This document shows, one piece after another, positions 25,919 through 34,497 of a stretch of 64,000 nt of DNA (the stretch's first letter is position 1; each line of letters begins with the position of its first letter). The notes beneath the pieces were generated by a model. The model did no database searches. It had not been told where the DNA came from and saw only the letters and a list, made by a program, of their open reading frames with translations. The stretch is taken from the NCBI GenBank assembly GCA_025359945.1, contig JANYDD010000053.1, positions 1 through 64,000 on the forward strand. The letters run 5' to 3'. The position numbers were made by a program, and so were the translations under genes. Source of the DNA: Bdellovibrio sp. (GTDB lineage Bacteria; Bdellovibrionota; Bdellovibrionia; Bdellovibrionales; Bdellovibrionaceae).

Positions 25919-25947
25919 TTGACAAGCCTTCGAAGATTTTCTACAGT
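25919..25947 (+). promoter_or_regulatory. Candidate sigma-70 promoter ahead of the pseudopilin genes
   Basis: A perfect TTGACA (25919-25924) is separated by 17 bp from TACAGT (25942-25947), 4 of 6 matches to the -10 consensus. It lies just after the gspF stop and about 110 bp before gspG, so it could raise expression of the major pseudopilin gene and those after it. Confidence 0.45.
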
Positions 25948-26057
25948 TGAAATTGCCCCCCCCCGAGACAATTCACTTTTTACTTCGAAATTTTTTTAAA
26001 CTTTCGTTGGCAGGAGTGGCTGTATACGTGTGATTGTAAAAGCTTAAAGGAGATTTT

Positions 26058-26516
26058 GTGAAATTGACCCAAGTCTTTCAGAAGAATTTGAAGAATATTA
26101 AAAATTTCAAGAACAGCAATTCTAAAGGTTTTACCTTGTTAGAGATTCTCATCGTGATCGGAATTTTGGGTGGAATTATGACCCTTATTTTGCCGAATAT
26201 CCTAAGCCGATTCGAGGCCTCGAAGGGAAAATCCACAAAACTAGCTTTGGGTCAGATTGTCAGCGCAATCGCACTTTACAACAGCGACTGTGGAAAAAAT
26301 CCATCGGCCTTGAAATTTCTAAAAGAAAATGATCCCGATTGTCCCAACTGGAGCCAACCTTATTTAAAAACAATTCCCAAAGACGGATGGAATCGCGAAT
26401 TCGTTTACGAGAACAACGCTGAAACCGGAAATTATTCTTTGAAAAGTTTAGGCAAAGACGGCAAAGAAGGCGGCACTGAATCCAACAAAGACATTGATGC
26501 TGAAGACCAGCAATAA
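26058..26516 (+). CDS. gspG: Major pseudopilin GspG
   Basis: The 152-residue major pseudopilin, the main subunit of the T2SS pseudopilus. After a 29-residue basic leader comes the prepilin peptidase site KG|FTLLEILIVIGILGGIM, with Glu at mature position 5. The C-terminal globular part has the GspG pattern (LGQIVSAIALYNSDCGKNPS, then WSQPYLKTIPKDGWNREFVY and LKSLGKDGKEGG), including the calcium-loop region. A second Cys (DCPNW) may pair with Cys in SDCG. The leader is longer than the usual 6-10 residues. GTG 26058 has AAAGGAG 6 bases upstream. Confidence 0.93.
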   Translation: MKLTQVFQKNLKNIKNFKNSNSKGFTLLEILIVIGILGGIMTLILPNILSRFEASKGKSTKLALGQIVSAIALYNSDCGKNPSALKFLKENDPDCPNWSQPYLKTIPKDGWNREFVYENNAETGNYSLKSLGKDGKEGGTESNKDIDAEDQQ

Positions 26517-27102
26517 GGCAAACTTACCAAGCTCGGGCTTTACGCTTTTAGAAATTCTGATTGTCCTGACTTTAGTGGTTTTGCTCTTCACATTTGGGCT
26601 CAACCGAATTTACAAACCAAAGCCTAATTTTAAAAAAGTCGCCCGCGAAATTACGCTCTTGGCAAAAGAAACACGACAACTGGCCAGACTAAAAAATTCA
26701 ACTTACAGAATTGCTTTTAATATCGGAGAAAAAAATCCCCAGTATTGGGTCGAATACTTCCCCGGAGCGGTTCTGATTAAATCTAAAATCACTTTAGATA
26801 AAGAAAAAGATCTTTCGGATGAAGAAAAAAAAGCCAAAGGTTTCAAGCCCTCGGACCGCCCGTTCAAGGGAAAAAAAGATTTAACGGCGCCCTTCTACTT
26901 CAAACGCCTAGACACTTTAATGTTCCCCGACGGCATCAGCGAAGGCGAGGGTTTTATTCACTTTTCACCCGAGGGCTTGGTCGAAAAATCTTTGATCCAA
27001 GTGACGGACGGCAAACAAAATACATGGTCCTTGGTGTTCAATCCGATCACAGGTTATGTCGATGTCGTCGAACAAGCGCTGACCTTTGCAGATCTTAAAT
27101 AG
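26497..27102 (+). CDS. gspH: Minor pseudopilin GspH
   Basis: A 201-residue minor pseudopilin. The leader is 13-14 residues, then SG|FTLLEILIVLTLVVLLF, the class III cleavage/methylation site with Glu5, followed by a hydrophobic helix. The remainder is a beta-rich domain (VAREITLLAKETRQLARLKN, then YRIAFNIG) with the fold expected for GspH, which sits in the pseudopilus beneath the tip complex. The gene order G-H-I-J-K supports the call. It overlaps gspG by 20 bp; an alternative TTG start lies one codon upstream. Confidence 0.85.
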   Translation: MLKTSNKANLPSSGFTLLEILIVLTLVVLLFTFGLNRIYKPKPNFKKVAREITLLAKETRQLARLKNSTYRIAFNIGEKNPQYWVEYFPGAVLIKSKITLDKEKDLSDEEKKAKGFKPSDRPFKGKKDLTAPFYFKRLDTLMFPDGISEGEGFIHFSPEGLVEKSLIQVTDGKQNTWSLVFNPITGYVDVVEQALTFADLK

Positions 27103-27165
27103 GCAACGTGAACCGCAGCAATTGGTTTGCCCATTGAATCTTTATCGATTTTAATAAGCAGTAGG

Positions 27166-27660
27166 ATGAAAAAAGGTTTTACCTTAGTCGAAACACTTTT
27201 CGCTTTAGCGATTCTATCGACGGCTTTATTGCTGATCGTCAACGCTTGGTCAGGCGCTTTTATCCGCATCGAAAAAGCACAAGTTTCGTTCGAGGTCGCA
27301 AGTCTGTTAGAGCGAAAAATGAGTGAGCTTGAGCAAAAATACGCAGGCAAACCTCTTTCAGATATTCCCGAAGAACCCGAAGAAGGCGACTTTGGCGAGC
27401 AATCGCCCCAATACAAGTGGAAAGTGTCTTCACAAGATTTAGAGTTTCCAAATTTGACCGCGTTATTGACCGCCAAAGACGGCGGCGCCGATCCATTTTT
27501 GATCACAATGATTTCCAAATTGACCGACGCTTTTTCAAAATCAATCAAAGAGGTCACCCTGACAATTATTTACAAGAAAGGAAAAATTCCGGTATCCTAC
27601 TCGATCACGCGGTACTTTATCGACTATGACAAACCCATCGATGCGCTTAGTCCCCAGTAA
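27166..27660 (+). CDS. gspI: Minor pseudopilin GspI
   Basis: A 164-residue minor pseudopilin with a very short leader: MKKG|FTLVETLFALAILSTAL, Glu5 present. The following KAQVSFEVASLLERKMSELE helix is typical for GspI, which forms the tip complex with GspJ and GspK. ATG 27166 was chosen because it gives the normal short leader; an in-frame start 39 bp earlier adds hydrophobic residues ahead of the cleavage site. It overlaps gspJ by 35 bp. Confidence 0.88.
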   Translation: MKKGFTLVETLFALAILSTALLLIVNAWSGAFIRIEKAQVSFEVASLLERKMSELEQKYAGKPLSDIPEEPEEGDFGEQSPQYKWKVSSQDLEFPNLTALLTAKDGGADPFLITMISKLTDAFSKSIKEVTLTIIYKKGKIPVSYSITRYFIDYDKPIDALSPQ

Positions 27661-28483
27661 AAATTTTCCGCTGAAGTCTGCGGCAGGATTTACACTTTTA
27701 GAATTAGTAATTTCAATTACTATTCTGGCCACGTTGATGGTGGGCATCGCCGTGACCACGCAGCAAGCTTTGCGCGCCAAAAAAAGAATTCAGGAGCAAG
27801 TCGATGATATGTCGCAAGTCCGCGACAGTTTGCGCGTGATCGAAAAAGATCTGCAAATGGCTTTTCACGCGGTGGATATTGAAAAAGAATTTAAAGACGC
27901 GGTCAAAGCCAAAGCTAAAAAAACAACGCCAGTTGCAAATCCCAACCCACAAGGAACTGGAAGTCCTGCACCAATATCGCCGCCGACAATCCCAGAACCT
28001 GAAGCACCCAATCCGGAAGAACTGAACCGCAAGGATCCAACAACTCATTTTGACGGCAAAGAAGGCGAAGTTTACTTTCCCACTTTAAACACCAGCCGCA
28101 TGACCGAAAATTTGGCGCAAGGGGATTTTGCGATGGTGGGATATTTAGTATCCACCTGCAACGAGCCCGGAAAAAAAGAAACCTTGAATTGTTTAATCAG
28201 AAAATATTCTGCCAATATCGACGAGCCTACTTATGAAAAAATGGAGCCCACGGTTTTACTTTCTGGCGTGACCGAATTTAAATTTCGCTATTTGGGAACT
28301 GGGCGTAGCGAATGGGCGACAACTTGGAATACGAAAAGTTCAGATTCAACCCAGAAAAATAAATTTCCTCAGATTGTTGAAATCTCACTGACGATTGAAA
28401 AACCGATGGCCAACAACGACAAAAAAAAGAAGATATCGATGCAGATTGTGGCGCCGATTCGATTTCCCAACAACCCTAGTTAG
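27626..28483 (+). CDS. gspJ: Minor pseudopilin GspJ
   Basis: A 285-residue minor pseudopilin, longer than typical GspJ (about 200). The cleavage site is AAG|FTLLELVISITILATL with Glu5. It is followed by the conserved MSQVRDSLRVIEKDLQMAF helix, where 'iekDl.' is the GspJ signature. A Pro/Ala/Lys-rich insert (about 90-140) separates the two halves and accounts for the extra length; the C-terminal region (GVTEFKFRYLGTG, then FPQIVEISLTIE) is normal. An ATG at 27641 would also serve as start. Confidence 0.88.
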   Translation: MTNPSMRLVPSKNFPLKSAAGFTLLELVISITILATLMVGIAVTTQQALRAKKRIQEQVDDMSQVRDSLRVIEKDLQMAFHAVDIEKEFKDAVKAKAKKTTPVANPNPQGTGSPAPISPPTIPEPEAPNPEELNRKDPTTHFDGKEGEVYFPTLNTSRMTENLAQGDFAMVGYLVSTCNEPGKKETLNCLIRKYSANIDEPTYEKMEPTVLLSGVTEFKFRYLGTGRSEWATTWNTKSSDSTQKNKFPQIVEISLTIEKPMANNDKKKKISMQIVAPIRFPNNPS

Positions 28484-28514
28484 TGAAAGGTTTGATAAGA
28501 TTAAAAAGCATTCA

Positions 28515-29747
28515 TTGATTGAAAAATTTTTTCCAACCGCCGCAAAACTGTATCAAAATCAGCGGGGGATGGCCTTGATCATTGCGATTTCTGCAATGGT
28601 GTTGTTGTCGTACATCGCGCAAGAAGTATCGAAAGACTCAACGATTGAGTTTGTCGTGAATTCCCAAAACGTCAATCGCGTTAAAGCGTACGCGGCAGCT
28701 CGGTCGGGACTAGATTTAAGTCTGCTTAGGGTAAAAATTTATCAAATGGTTCAAAGTCAGGTCGGAGAAGCTTTGGGCGAACAGGCAAAATCCCTAGAAA
28801 TGATTTGGAGTTTTCCGTTTATGTGGCCGCCGCCGCTTCCGCACGATCTGACTTTGGTGGATCAAAATATGATTCAAGACAAAGTTAAAAAAGCCAAAAT
28901 GGATGGGTCGTATTCTGCGGCGATTGTGGATGAGGGTTCAAAAATTGATTTGAATGATTTGGGTTCTCCGTCCAAGGCAATTCAGGAGGCCACTCTGCTA
29001 AGTTTAAAACAGGCCTTCGAAAATAAGATGTTGGCAGACTCAAAATTTGATCAGCAAATGAAAGAAGACAAATACCTTGAAGTGATCAACAACATTGCCG
29101 ACTGGGTGGATCTCAACACCGAAAGTTTAAATGGCGGCGCCGAGGCCAATCGTTATGACAATCCCCAGTGGCCACCTAACCGTTGGTTTCGCACCATCGA
29201 TGAAGTGCGGCTGGTCGCAGGTATGACCGACAGAATCTACGAATACTTGCGACCTTTGATCACCATTTATGGATCCAAGGGGATTAATCCCAATCGCGCC
29301 AGCGCAGAAATTTTACTTTCACTACATCCCAGTATCACCCCGGTGGTAGTTGCCGAAATCGTCAAGCGCCGAACCTCTGAATCTTTAGGGGGAGAGTTTA
29401 AAAAAGCCGAAGATTTTTGGCAGTTCGTCAATCAGGTCGGCGCCAATGTTTCCAACGATGATCAAAAAAAAATTCTGATCAGCTTTAATCCGGTGACCAG
29501 TTTTAGAATCAAATCCGTCGGCAGCTTCGCCAACGCGACTCGGGAAATTGAAGTCGTGGTTATGGACTTTAACAAAATGATCGATACCGTTTCAGAGAGC
29601 GTGAAAAAAGAAAAAGACGCCGACAAAAAAGACAACGCTGAACAAAAACCAAATAACCCAATCGCGGGCGATAAAAAAGAACCTGCCAAAGCATCAGCCC
29701 CCATTACCCCCGGCCGCCCCCGAATCTTCTACTGGAGCGAACGCTAA
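28515..29747 (+). CDS. gspK: Minor pseudopilin GspK
   Basis: The large tip pseudopilin, about 410 residues. The leader ends QRG|MALIIAISAMVLLSYIA; GspK proteins lack Glu5, as here. Then come VKAYAAARSGLDLSLL, DEGSKIDLNDLG and WVDLNTESLNGG with the GspK calcium-binding and helical insert regions, and helix-hairpin-helix-like GINPNRASAEILLSL. The start is uncertain. A TTG at 28515 gives a normal leader; a TTG at 28395 would overlap gspJ by 89 bp, and neither has a clear Shine-Dalgarno sequence. The C-terminal tail is Lys/Glu/Pro-rich. Confidence 0.88.
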   Translation: MIEKFFPTAAKLYQNQRGMALIIAISAMVLLSYIAQEVSKDSTIEFVVNSQNVNRVKAYAAARSGLDLSLLRVKIYQMVQSQVGEALGEQAKSLEMIWSFPFMWPPPLPHDLTLVDQNMIQDKVKKAKMDGSYSAAIVDEGSKIDLNDLGSPSKAIQEATLLSLKQAFENKMLADSKFDQQMKEDKYLEVINNIADWVDLNTESLNGGAEANRYDNPQWPPNRWFRTIDEVRLVAGMTDRIYEYLRPLITIYGSKGINPNRASAEILLSLHPSITPVVVAEIVKRRTSESLGGEFKKAEDFWQFVNQVGANVSNDDQKKILISFNPVTSFRIKSVGSFANATREIEVVVMDFNKMIDTVSESVKKEKDADKKDNAEQKPNNPIAGDKKEPAKASAPITPGRPRIFYWSER

Positions 29748-29817
29748 TCACAAAAACGCGTCAACATGATGGATTTTTCCAAATTGTTCTCTGTAGGAAG
29801 GTACACTTGTGACACTT

Positions 29818-29845
29818 TTGACATCGAATCTACAGTGGATAGAAA
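29818..29845 (+). promoter_or_regulatory. Candidate promoter for the FGE-like secreted protein
   Basis: TTGACA at 29818-29823, a 16-bp spacer, then TAGAAA at 29840-29845. A second TTGACA lies at 29873-29878 without a good -10. Both are in the 275-bp gap between gspK and the next gene, which suggests this gene has its own promoter. Confidence 0.3.
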
Positions 29846-30022
29846 TGGTATCGAACTGGGCCGTAAAGGATGTTGACAACTGTGCACACTGTCTGTGACA
29901 TCGTATCGAATTGAAAATTTCGACAATGCTAATTTCACTGGGTTTAACCCTCTGGCGTTCGCTCTCGGGACGTTTTCAAGACTTGGCACAATTTGCATTC
30001 AATCAAACTACGGAGGCCTTAA

Positions 30023-32290
30023 ATGAGTCAAAAAGTGAGTCAAAAACAATTTCTTTTAATTTTGGGAAAAACTATCGCATTGGGTAGTTTGCTTTTTTCG
30101 TTTGCTTCGCAAGCTCAGTTTTGTCCTCCGAACTATCAAATCGGCGGGGCCGGAATTAATCCCCTTCCCAACCCAACTACAGGTTTCACCGACACTTCTG
30201 GCAAAATCGTTTCAATTGCGACCTATCCCGACGCCAACGATACCGTAGGTTCCAGTCAACTGATTGTGACTTCGCAGAGCCTTGCTGGCCCCACCATCGG
30301 ATACATTTATTTGGCCGGTATCAAGGTTGTCGGTGGATTTAATCCAGGAAGTCTTTCAAGTACGGTAGGTCCAGATTATTTAGTTTCAACGAACTTAGAG
30401 TCCAGCACCACAACTGGGGTGCAAGCTTTGGTTCTAAAATCCAGAGGCGGAAAAGTGGGTCGACTGACCTTTCAGACGCCGGTCACCCTAAGCCCGGGCG
30501 GAAACACCACCGAGTTCACTAGCGATGGTCATATTTACGCATTCACAACTTACGCATCGCCAGACGGATCATCGGGTTTTTTGTACAAGGGTGCAAATAA
30601 TTTTACAAACACTGCCTCGACCGAGACAAGTAGTAATGGTTTTAAATGTTATGGTTTGGCACAGGATAAGGGATTTACCCGCGCTACAGCCATTACCGGT
30701 GGATTTAGGCCGGATGGATCTGGTGGCCCCGAATTGAACCCTTTGACTGCCAAAGGTACAATCGATTGGGAGCCTTTTGTTTTTACAACGGCACCAGGAC
30801 AACTTAGCCCGATTATTTACGAGTACCGAATTTTCAGAGGGCTAAAGTACGCAACCGCCACCGCTTTAGTGGGGAGTGTTCCGGTTTTGCGACCCGATGG
30901 TTCCAATAACCGCCTGACATTCACCGATACGAATTTGACACCTGGAACTGCCTATTTTTATAAGATTGTGCCCTATGATAACAATGGTGTCCCTTACACG
31001 GTTTCCAACGGGACTGTTTACCGCCTAATTGCGCCGCCTCAGCATATGGTTTTTGTCGCTCGCGGGACATTGAACGGAGATATGTGTCGATCACTGGGCC
31101 TTAGCATTCTTAAAGATCGCTATAACTCATGCGTTTTTCCTGGTTGGGGGAACGATGGTCTTGGTTACCTTGACTATGGCTCGGATTTTTTAGTCGATAT
31201 TTATGAACTTGGGTGCGCCGTCGAACCTACAGCCCAGAACATAGCCAACGGCCGCGGTAACGAATGCTGGCCGGTGGGATTTTCACCTGACATGCGCTTT
31301 ATGACTGCAGCACAAATGGCAGCGGCTGTAAGCAATCGCCCTTTACTTCAACCTTTGTGGAAAGAAGCTGCGGTGATGGCTTCTGCATGCAAAGCGCAAA
31401 CAGTTTCTATCATGGGAATTTCAAGCCTTGCCGGAACTGCTACGAACATCCAGAAAAAAATGCCTTCAATGAAAGTGATGCGGGCCATGATGGGCTTTGA
31501 TCCCGCTTTGACGCCATCCCAGTACAGCCTTGTTGAACAAGCCCGCGCAGGTGAAGGTAAATGTAATTCGGCGGCTCCGGATATTCCAAATTATGTGCCA
31601 TCTGCTGAATCGCTTCCTTACAATTACAACATTAAATCTGTTTTCTTTAGAACCGGCGCTGCTGAAACAAGGGCTTGCGTTTCTCGGTATGGGTTGCGGG
31701 ATGTCATTGGAAATATGGACGAAGTTGTTACCGACATGGTGCAAATGGAATCCAAATATCTGCCTGGAACTCAACAGTTTGATTACAACTGGGCCACTGG
31801 TATTCGCTCAACACTGGACACAACAAATGCTGATATAGCTTCGATGATTATCCATCGATATGGTCACAACCCAAGATTCCCTCCAACAGTCGAGACAAAC
31901 GTTGATTACATGTTATCGGCGACAAACCCCTCTTATTACCTTGGCACTCCTCCTCCAATAGACTCTGGTTTACTTCCATTGGCGTTCTCTCGTGTTTTGG
32001 GAATCCCGTTATCTAGACTGGCCACATTTAGAGATCATGCACCTTACGATTTTCCAGTTACGGATGCTATTTCGTTCTTTTCAAAAGATATTAATTTTAT
32101 GGTTCCTAGAATGGCCGTCCCACCTATGTTGACTGATCTAAATGCCATACCCAAGAATATTGTTAACTTGACCGTTGGCGGATCTATCACTGGGGGCTGG
32201 GGCAATGGTAGATGGACCACCCGAGTTCTAGGGTTGGGTTCCTACGGCCCGCAGTACGGAACGCGTTGCTTGGCACCTGTTCCCAATTAA
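30023..32290 (+). CDS. Secreted protein with fibronectin-III-like and FGE-like regions
   Basis: A 755-residue protein with a signal peptide (hydrophobic about 11-32, cleavage near SQAQ). Residues about 265-335 look like a fibronectin type III domain (IIYEYRIFRGLKYATAT, then TDTNLTPGTAYFYKIVPYD). The C-terminal part has the landmarks of a formylglycine-generating-enzyme/sulfatase-modifying-factor fold: LRDVIGNMDEVVTDM, corresponding to 'DmlGNVwEWv', and a final YGTRCLAP like the family's 'GFRC'. The catalytic Cys pair of true FGE is not evident, so a binding or structural role is more likely than oxidation. It is a plausible T2SS substrate by position only. Shine-Dalgarno GGAGG precedes the ATG. 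Confidence 0.65.
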   Translation: MSQKVSQKQFLLILGKTIALGSLLFSFASQAQFCPPNYQIGGAGINPLPNPTTGFTDTSGKIVSIATYPDANDTVGSSQLIVTSQSLAGPTIGYIYLAGIKVVGGFNPGSLSSTVGPDYLVSTNLESSTTTGVQALVLKSRGGKVGRLTFQTPVTLSPGGNTTEFTSDGHIYAFTTYASPDGSSGFLYKGANNFTNTASTETSSNGFKCYGLAQDKGFTRATAITGGFRPDGSGGPELNPLTAKGTIDWEPFVFTTAPGQLSPIIYEYRIFRGLKYATATALVGSVPVLRPDGSNNRLTFTDTNLTPGTAYFYKIVPYDNNGVPYTVSNGTVYRLIAPPQHMVFVARGTLNGDMCRSLGLSILKDRYNSCVFPGWGNDGLGYLDYGSDFLVDIYELGCAVEPTAQNIANGRGNECWPVGFSPDMRFMTAAQMAAAVSNRPLLQPLWKEAAVMASACKAQTVSIMGISSLAGTATNIQKKMPSMKVMRAMMGFDPALTPSQYSLVEQARAGEGKCNSAAPDIPNYVPSAESLPYNYNIKSVFFRTGAAETRACVSRYGLRDVIGNMDEVVTDMVQMESKYLPGTQQFDYNWATGIRSTLDTTNADIASMIIHRYGHNPRFPPTVETNVDYMLSATNPSYYLGTPPPIDSGLLPLAFSRVLGIPLSRLATFRDHAPYDFPVTDAISFFSKDINFMVPRMAVPPMLTDLNAIPKNIVNLTVGGSITGGWGNGRWTTRVLGLGSYGPQYGTRCLAPVPN

Positions 32291-32319
32291 AGCTAAAAAA
32301 AAGCGAAGAAAACCTTTCG

Positions 32320-32338
32320 GCCCGCGGACTTCGCGGGC
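32320..32338 (+). terminator. Hairpin after the FGE-like gene
   Basis: GCCCGCG (32320-32326) pairs perfectly with CGCGGGC (32332-32338) around a 5-base loop, 30 bp past the stop codon. Only TTAGT follows, so it is a weak or factor-assisted terminator. Confidence 0.5.
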
Positions 32339-32627
32339 TTAGTCAAATGTCGCGAGGAATTTGTTAACGTCCAAGCTGAATGGAAAAATTTTGGCTTTTT
32401 TCGATAAATTCAATCTCCAACTTTTGCACACTTTTGGCTCAAGCAGCCTTAGAAGAAATCTCGGTGGCAAATGTAAATTCAAAATGTTTTTTAAGGTGAT
32501 TTACAAGTTTCGGAGAAATCTTCTGCTCGCAAAGTATAGAAGAATCGCCTTGGGATGCTTTTAGATCGCGAAGAGCAAAAGCATTAGGGTCAATTGCAAA
32601 AAGCCAAAATCAGCATTTGCAACCCGA
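32339..32627. other. Intergenic region, no gene seen
   Basis: Between the hairpin and the convergent ATPase gene there is about 290 bp of AT-rich sequence. A 67-codon forward frame exists but has no Shine-Dalgarno sequence and an unlikely composition. I see nothing functional in it. Confidence 0.5.
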
Positions 32628-33773
32628 TTAAAATCCTACTAAAAATTTTGTGATCCAATGGGGCGATACCAAATCCCAATGCGAATTCAGCGCGACAGGG
32701 TTTTTCTCAGCTACTAAAGAAATGACTTGGCCTTTTTGCACATTGGGAAAATTGAGTTTTTCAAAATTCAAAAGACGGCTCACGCGCGGTTGTCCCATTT
32801 TGATTTCCAGCGGAAAAATTTTTCCTTCCAACTCGACTAGAAGGTCGACTTCGTGCTGGTCTTTGTCTCGCCAAAAGAAGATTTCGAACGTTTTTAAATT
32901 GTGTTTGAGGCTTCGATAGATGTTCGACACAATCGCAGTCTCAAACAAGGCTCCGCCGGCAGGGCTTAGGCGCGCTTGTTCTTCGTTTGCAAAGCCCATC
33001 AGGTAACAAGCAATGCCGACATCCAAAAAATAAAGCTTTGGTGTTTTTATCAACCGCTTGGACCGATTCGAAAACCAAGGCAGGACAATCTTGATTAAAA
33101 AACTGTCTTCCAAAACAGTTAGCCACTCTTTGGCTGTGGAAGCTGAAACTCCCGCGTCGCGCCCCAAATCCTCGTAGTTGACTAGCTGTCCGGTACGGTG
33201 GGCGCACAATTTCAAAAAAACTTCAAACTGGCGCCGCTTTTGAATCCCCAAAAGTTCGCGGACGTCGCGCTCGACATAAGTTTGAATATAATTTGAAATG
33301 TACAGGTCACGACCTGGTTGATTTTCAACGGGTGCCAGTTTTGGAAAATTGCTATTGAGTGCCTGCTGAAAAAAAAATTCTGGGGTGGAAATCTCGCTAT
33401 TTTTTTCTGAATCCGTAAGGCCAAACAAATTCATAATAGCGACCCGTCCTGCCAAAGACTCTTGTACACCTTTCATCACTTCAAAATTTTGCGAGCCTGT
33501 CATCCAAACTTGCCCCGCCGTTGCCGGATCACGGTCTACCCAAAGTTTGATTTGGCTCAAGATCTGCGGAGCATATTGAATTTCATCAAAACAGATCGGG
33601 GGTTTTAGTCCCTTCATAAAAAGCACAGGGTCCTGGGTTGCTCGGGATCGCGTGGCTATGTCGTCAAAAGTGATAAACTGCCGGCTTGGATCGTGCTGGG
33701 CTTGGTGCTGAAAAAGTGAACTTTTTCCGACCTGCCTGGGGCCCAAAAGCAACCAAACCGGAAACACCGACAA
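32628..33773 (-). CDS. AAA ATPase with DUF4143 C-terminal domain
   Basis: An intact member of the AAA/DUF4143 family. Walker A is LLLGPRQVGKSS, Walker B is PPICFDEIQYAP, sensor I is WMTGSQNF. A winged-helix segment follows (RTGQLVNYEDLGRDAGVSAS) and the C-terminal nuclease-like domain has HEVDLLVELEGKIFPLEIKM, a PD-(D/E)XK-like D...E-x-K arrangement. Some relatives are described as solitary ATPases or toxin/antitoxin-linked; the function is unknown. The start is odd: the open frame continues upstream to about 33829 with family-like IKRTLQDYFDPKGLLSV but offers no ATG or GTG before Walker A except TTG 33773 and a GTG 6 bases later. An ATT or upstream start is possible. Confidence 0.8.
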   Translation of the reverse strand: MSVFPVWLLLGPRQVGKSSLFQHQAQHDPSRQFITFDDIATRSRATQDPVLFMKGLKPPICFDEIQYAPQILSQIKLWVDRDPATAGQVWMTGSQNFEVMKGVQESLAGRVAIMNLFGLTDSEKNSEISTPEFFFQQALNSNFPKLAPVENQPGRDLYISNYIQTYVERDVRELLGIQKRRQFEVFLKLCAHRTGQLVNYEDLGRDAGVSASTAKEWLTVLEDSFLIKIVLPWFSNRSKRLIKTPKLYFLDVGIACYLMGFANEEQARLSPAGGALFETAIVSNIYRSLKHNLKTFEIFFWRDKDQHEVDLLVELEGKIFPLEIKMGQPRVSRLLNFEKLNFPNVQKGQVISLVAEKNPVALNSHWDLVSPHWITKFLVGF

Positions 33774-33825
33774 CAGGCCTTTTGGGTCAAAATAATCTTG
33801 TAAAGTCCTTTTAATCCAAATATTT

Positions 33826-33855
33826 GGCTAATCCATAGTATGGTATGGATTAGCC
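33826..33855. promoter_or_regulatory. Perfect 12-bp inverted repeat upstream of the DUF4143 ATPase
   Basis: GGCTAATCCATA (33826-33837) and TATGGATTAGCC (33844-33855) are exact reverse complements around a 6-bp spacer. A nested CCATA-g-TATGG palindrome occupies 33833-33843. The site lies directly at the 5' end of the minus-strand ATPase open frame, where an operator for autoregulation would sit. It could alternatively be the scar or boundary of an acquired cassette. Confidence 0.6.
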
Positions 33856-34497
33856 ACAGTCAAATAAATCGAGGCTTCAGTTGTTCAGAATCTGGCAAAA
33901 GGTCCGGCTCATACAAGTTCTTTGCCCCGGAGTTATTCGCAACCGAATATTTTTTAGGTCGCTGTGTCCTGGTACCAGAATAAATTCAGAACGGTTCCGG
34001 ACGAAAATCAAAGCTGCGCCTAAGTGTTTTCTCGACAGGTTGAAACTTGCAGAAACAAAATCAAGCATTTCATCAGTGGTGGCAAAACCAAACTGGGTAG
34101 AACAAAATTAAAACTTCAAAACTGAAAAGCATTTTATAAAAAAAGAAAAAATTTTTTCCAAGCACCTCAGATGCTCTGGAAGTAATTTTCTTTCGAATTT
34201 ATTCGGATTATTTTTTCCCAGCGCATTTTCTTCAAACCTTTTTTTTACATGAAAATTCATTTTTAAATTCAATGTCAATAGGACCTTCGTTTCAACTGGC
34301 TTACCAAGTCCTGCAGACACTTGAAAGTAACAAAAAACGCAAAGAGCCCCCCCCGCCTAACCCTGTGGTCTGAACCTAATACTCCCCAGCCCAAAATTTT
34401 CGCTAACTAATCCACTACTAGACTACCCAATAGTCTGTTTTGGGGTTTAAAATTGAGGTGGCATCTTTGTAGAAATCAGCTCAAATAAGGATTGATT
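33856..34497. other. 640-bp region between the ATPase and gspL
   Basis: No convincing gene. A minus-strand frame of 63 codons (34068-33877, MLDFVSASFNLSRKHLGAAL) has a protein-like first half but no Shine-Dalgarno sequence and no recognised family; it may be a gene remnant. The rest is AT-rich with a C-run near 34350 and a short inverted repeat just before gspL. Confidence 0.45.
34420..34436. promoter_or_regulatory. Short inverted repeat upstream of gspL
   Basis: AGACTA (34420-34425) and TAGTCT (34431-34436) flank CCCAA, about 60 bp before the gspL start. It may be an operator or a weak hairpin separating gspL from upstream transcription. Confidence 0.3.

Noticed and set aside
25957-25965. 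C-runs at about 25957 and 34350 as phase-variable tracts
   Set aside because: Both are outside coding regions and not clearly inside a promoter spacer, so slippage would have no evident effect.
33881-34111. 76-codon forward ORF before gspL
   Set aside because: Rich in Arg, Cys and Phe with no Shine-Dalgarno sequence. The opposite strand has an equally weak frame, and neither matches a family.
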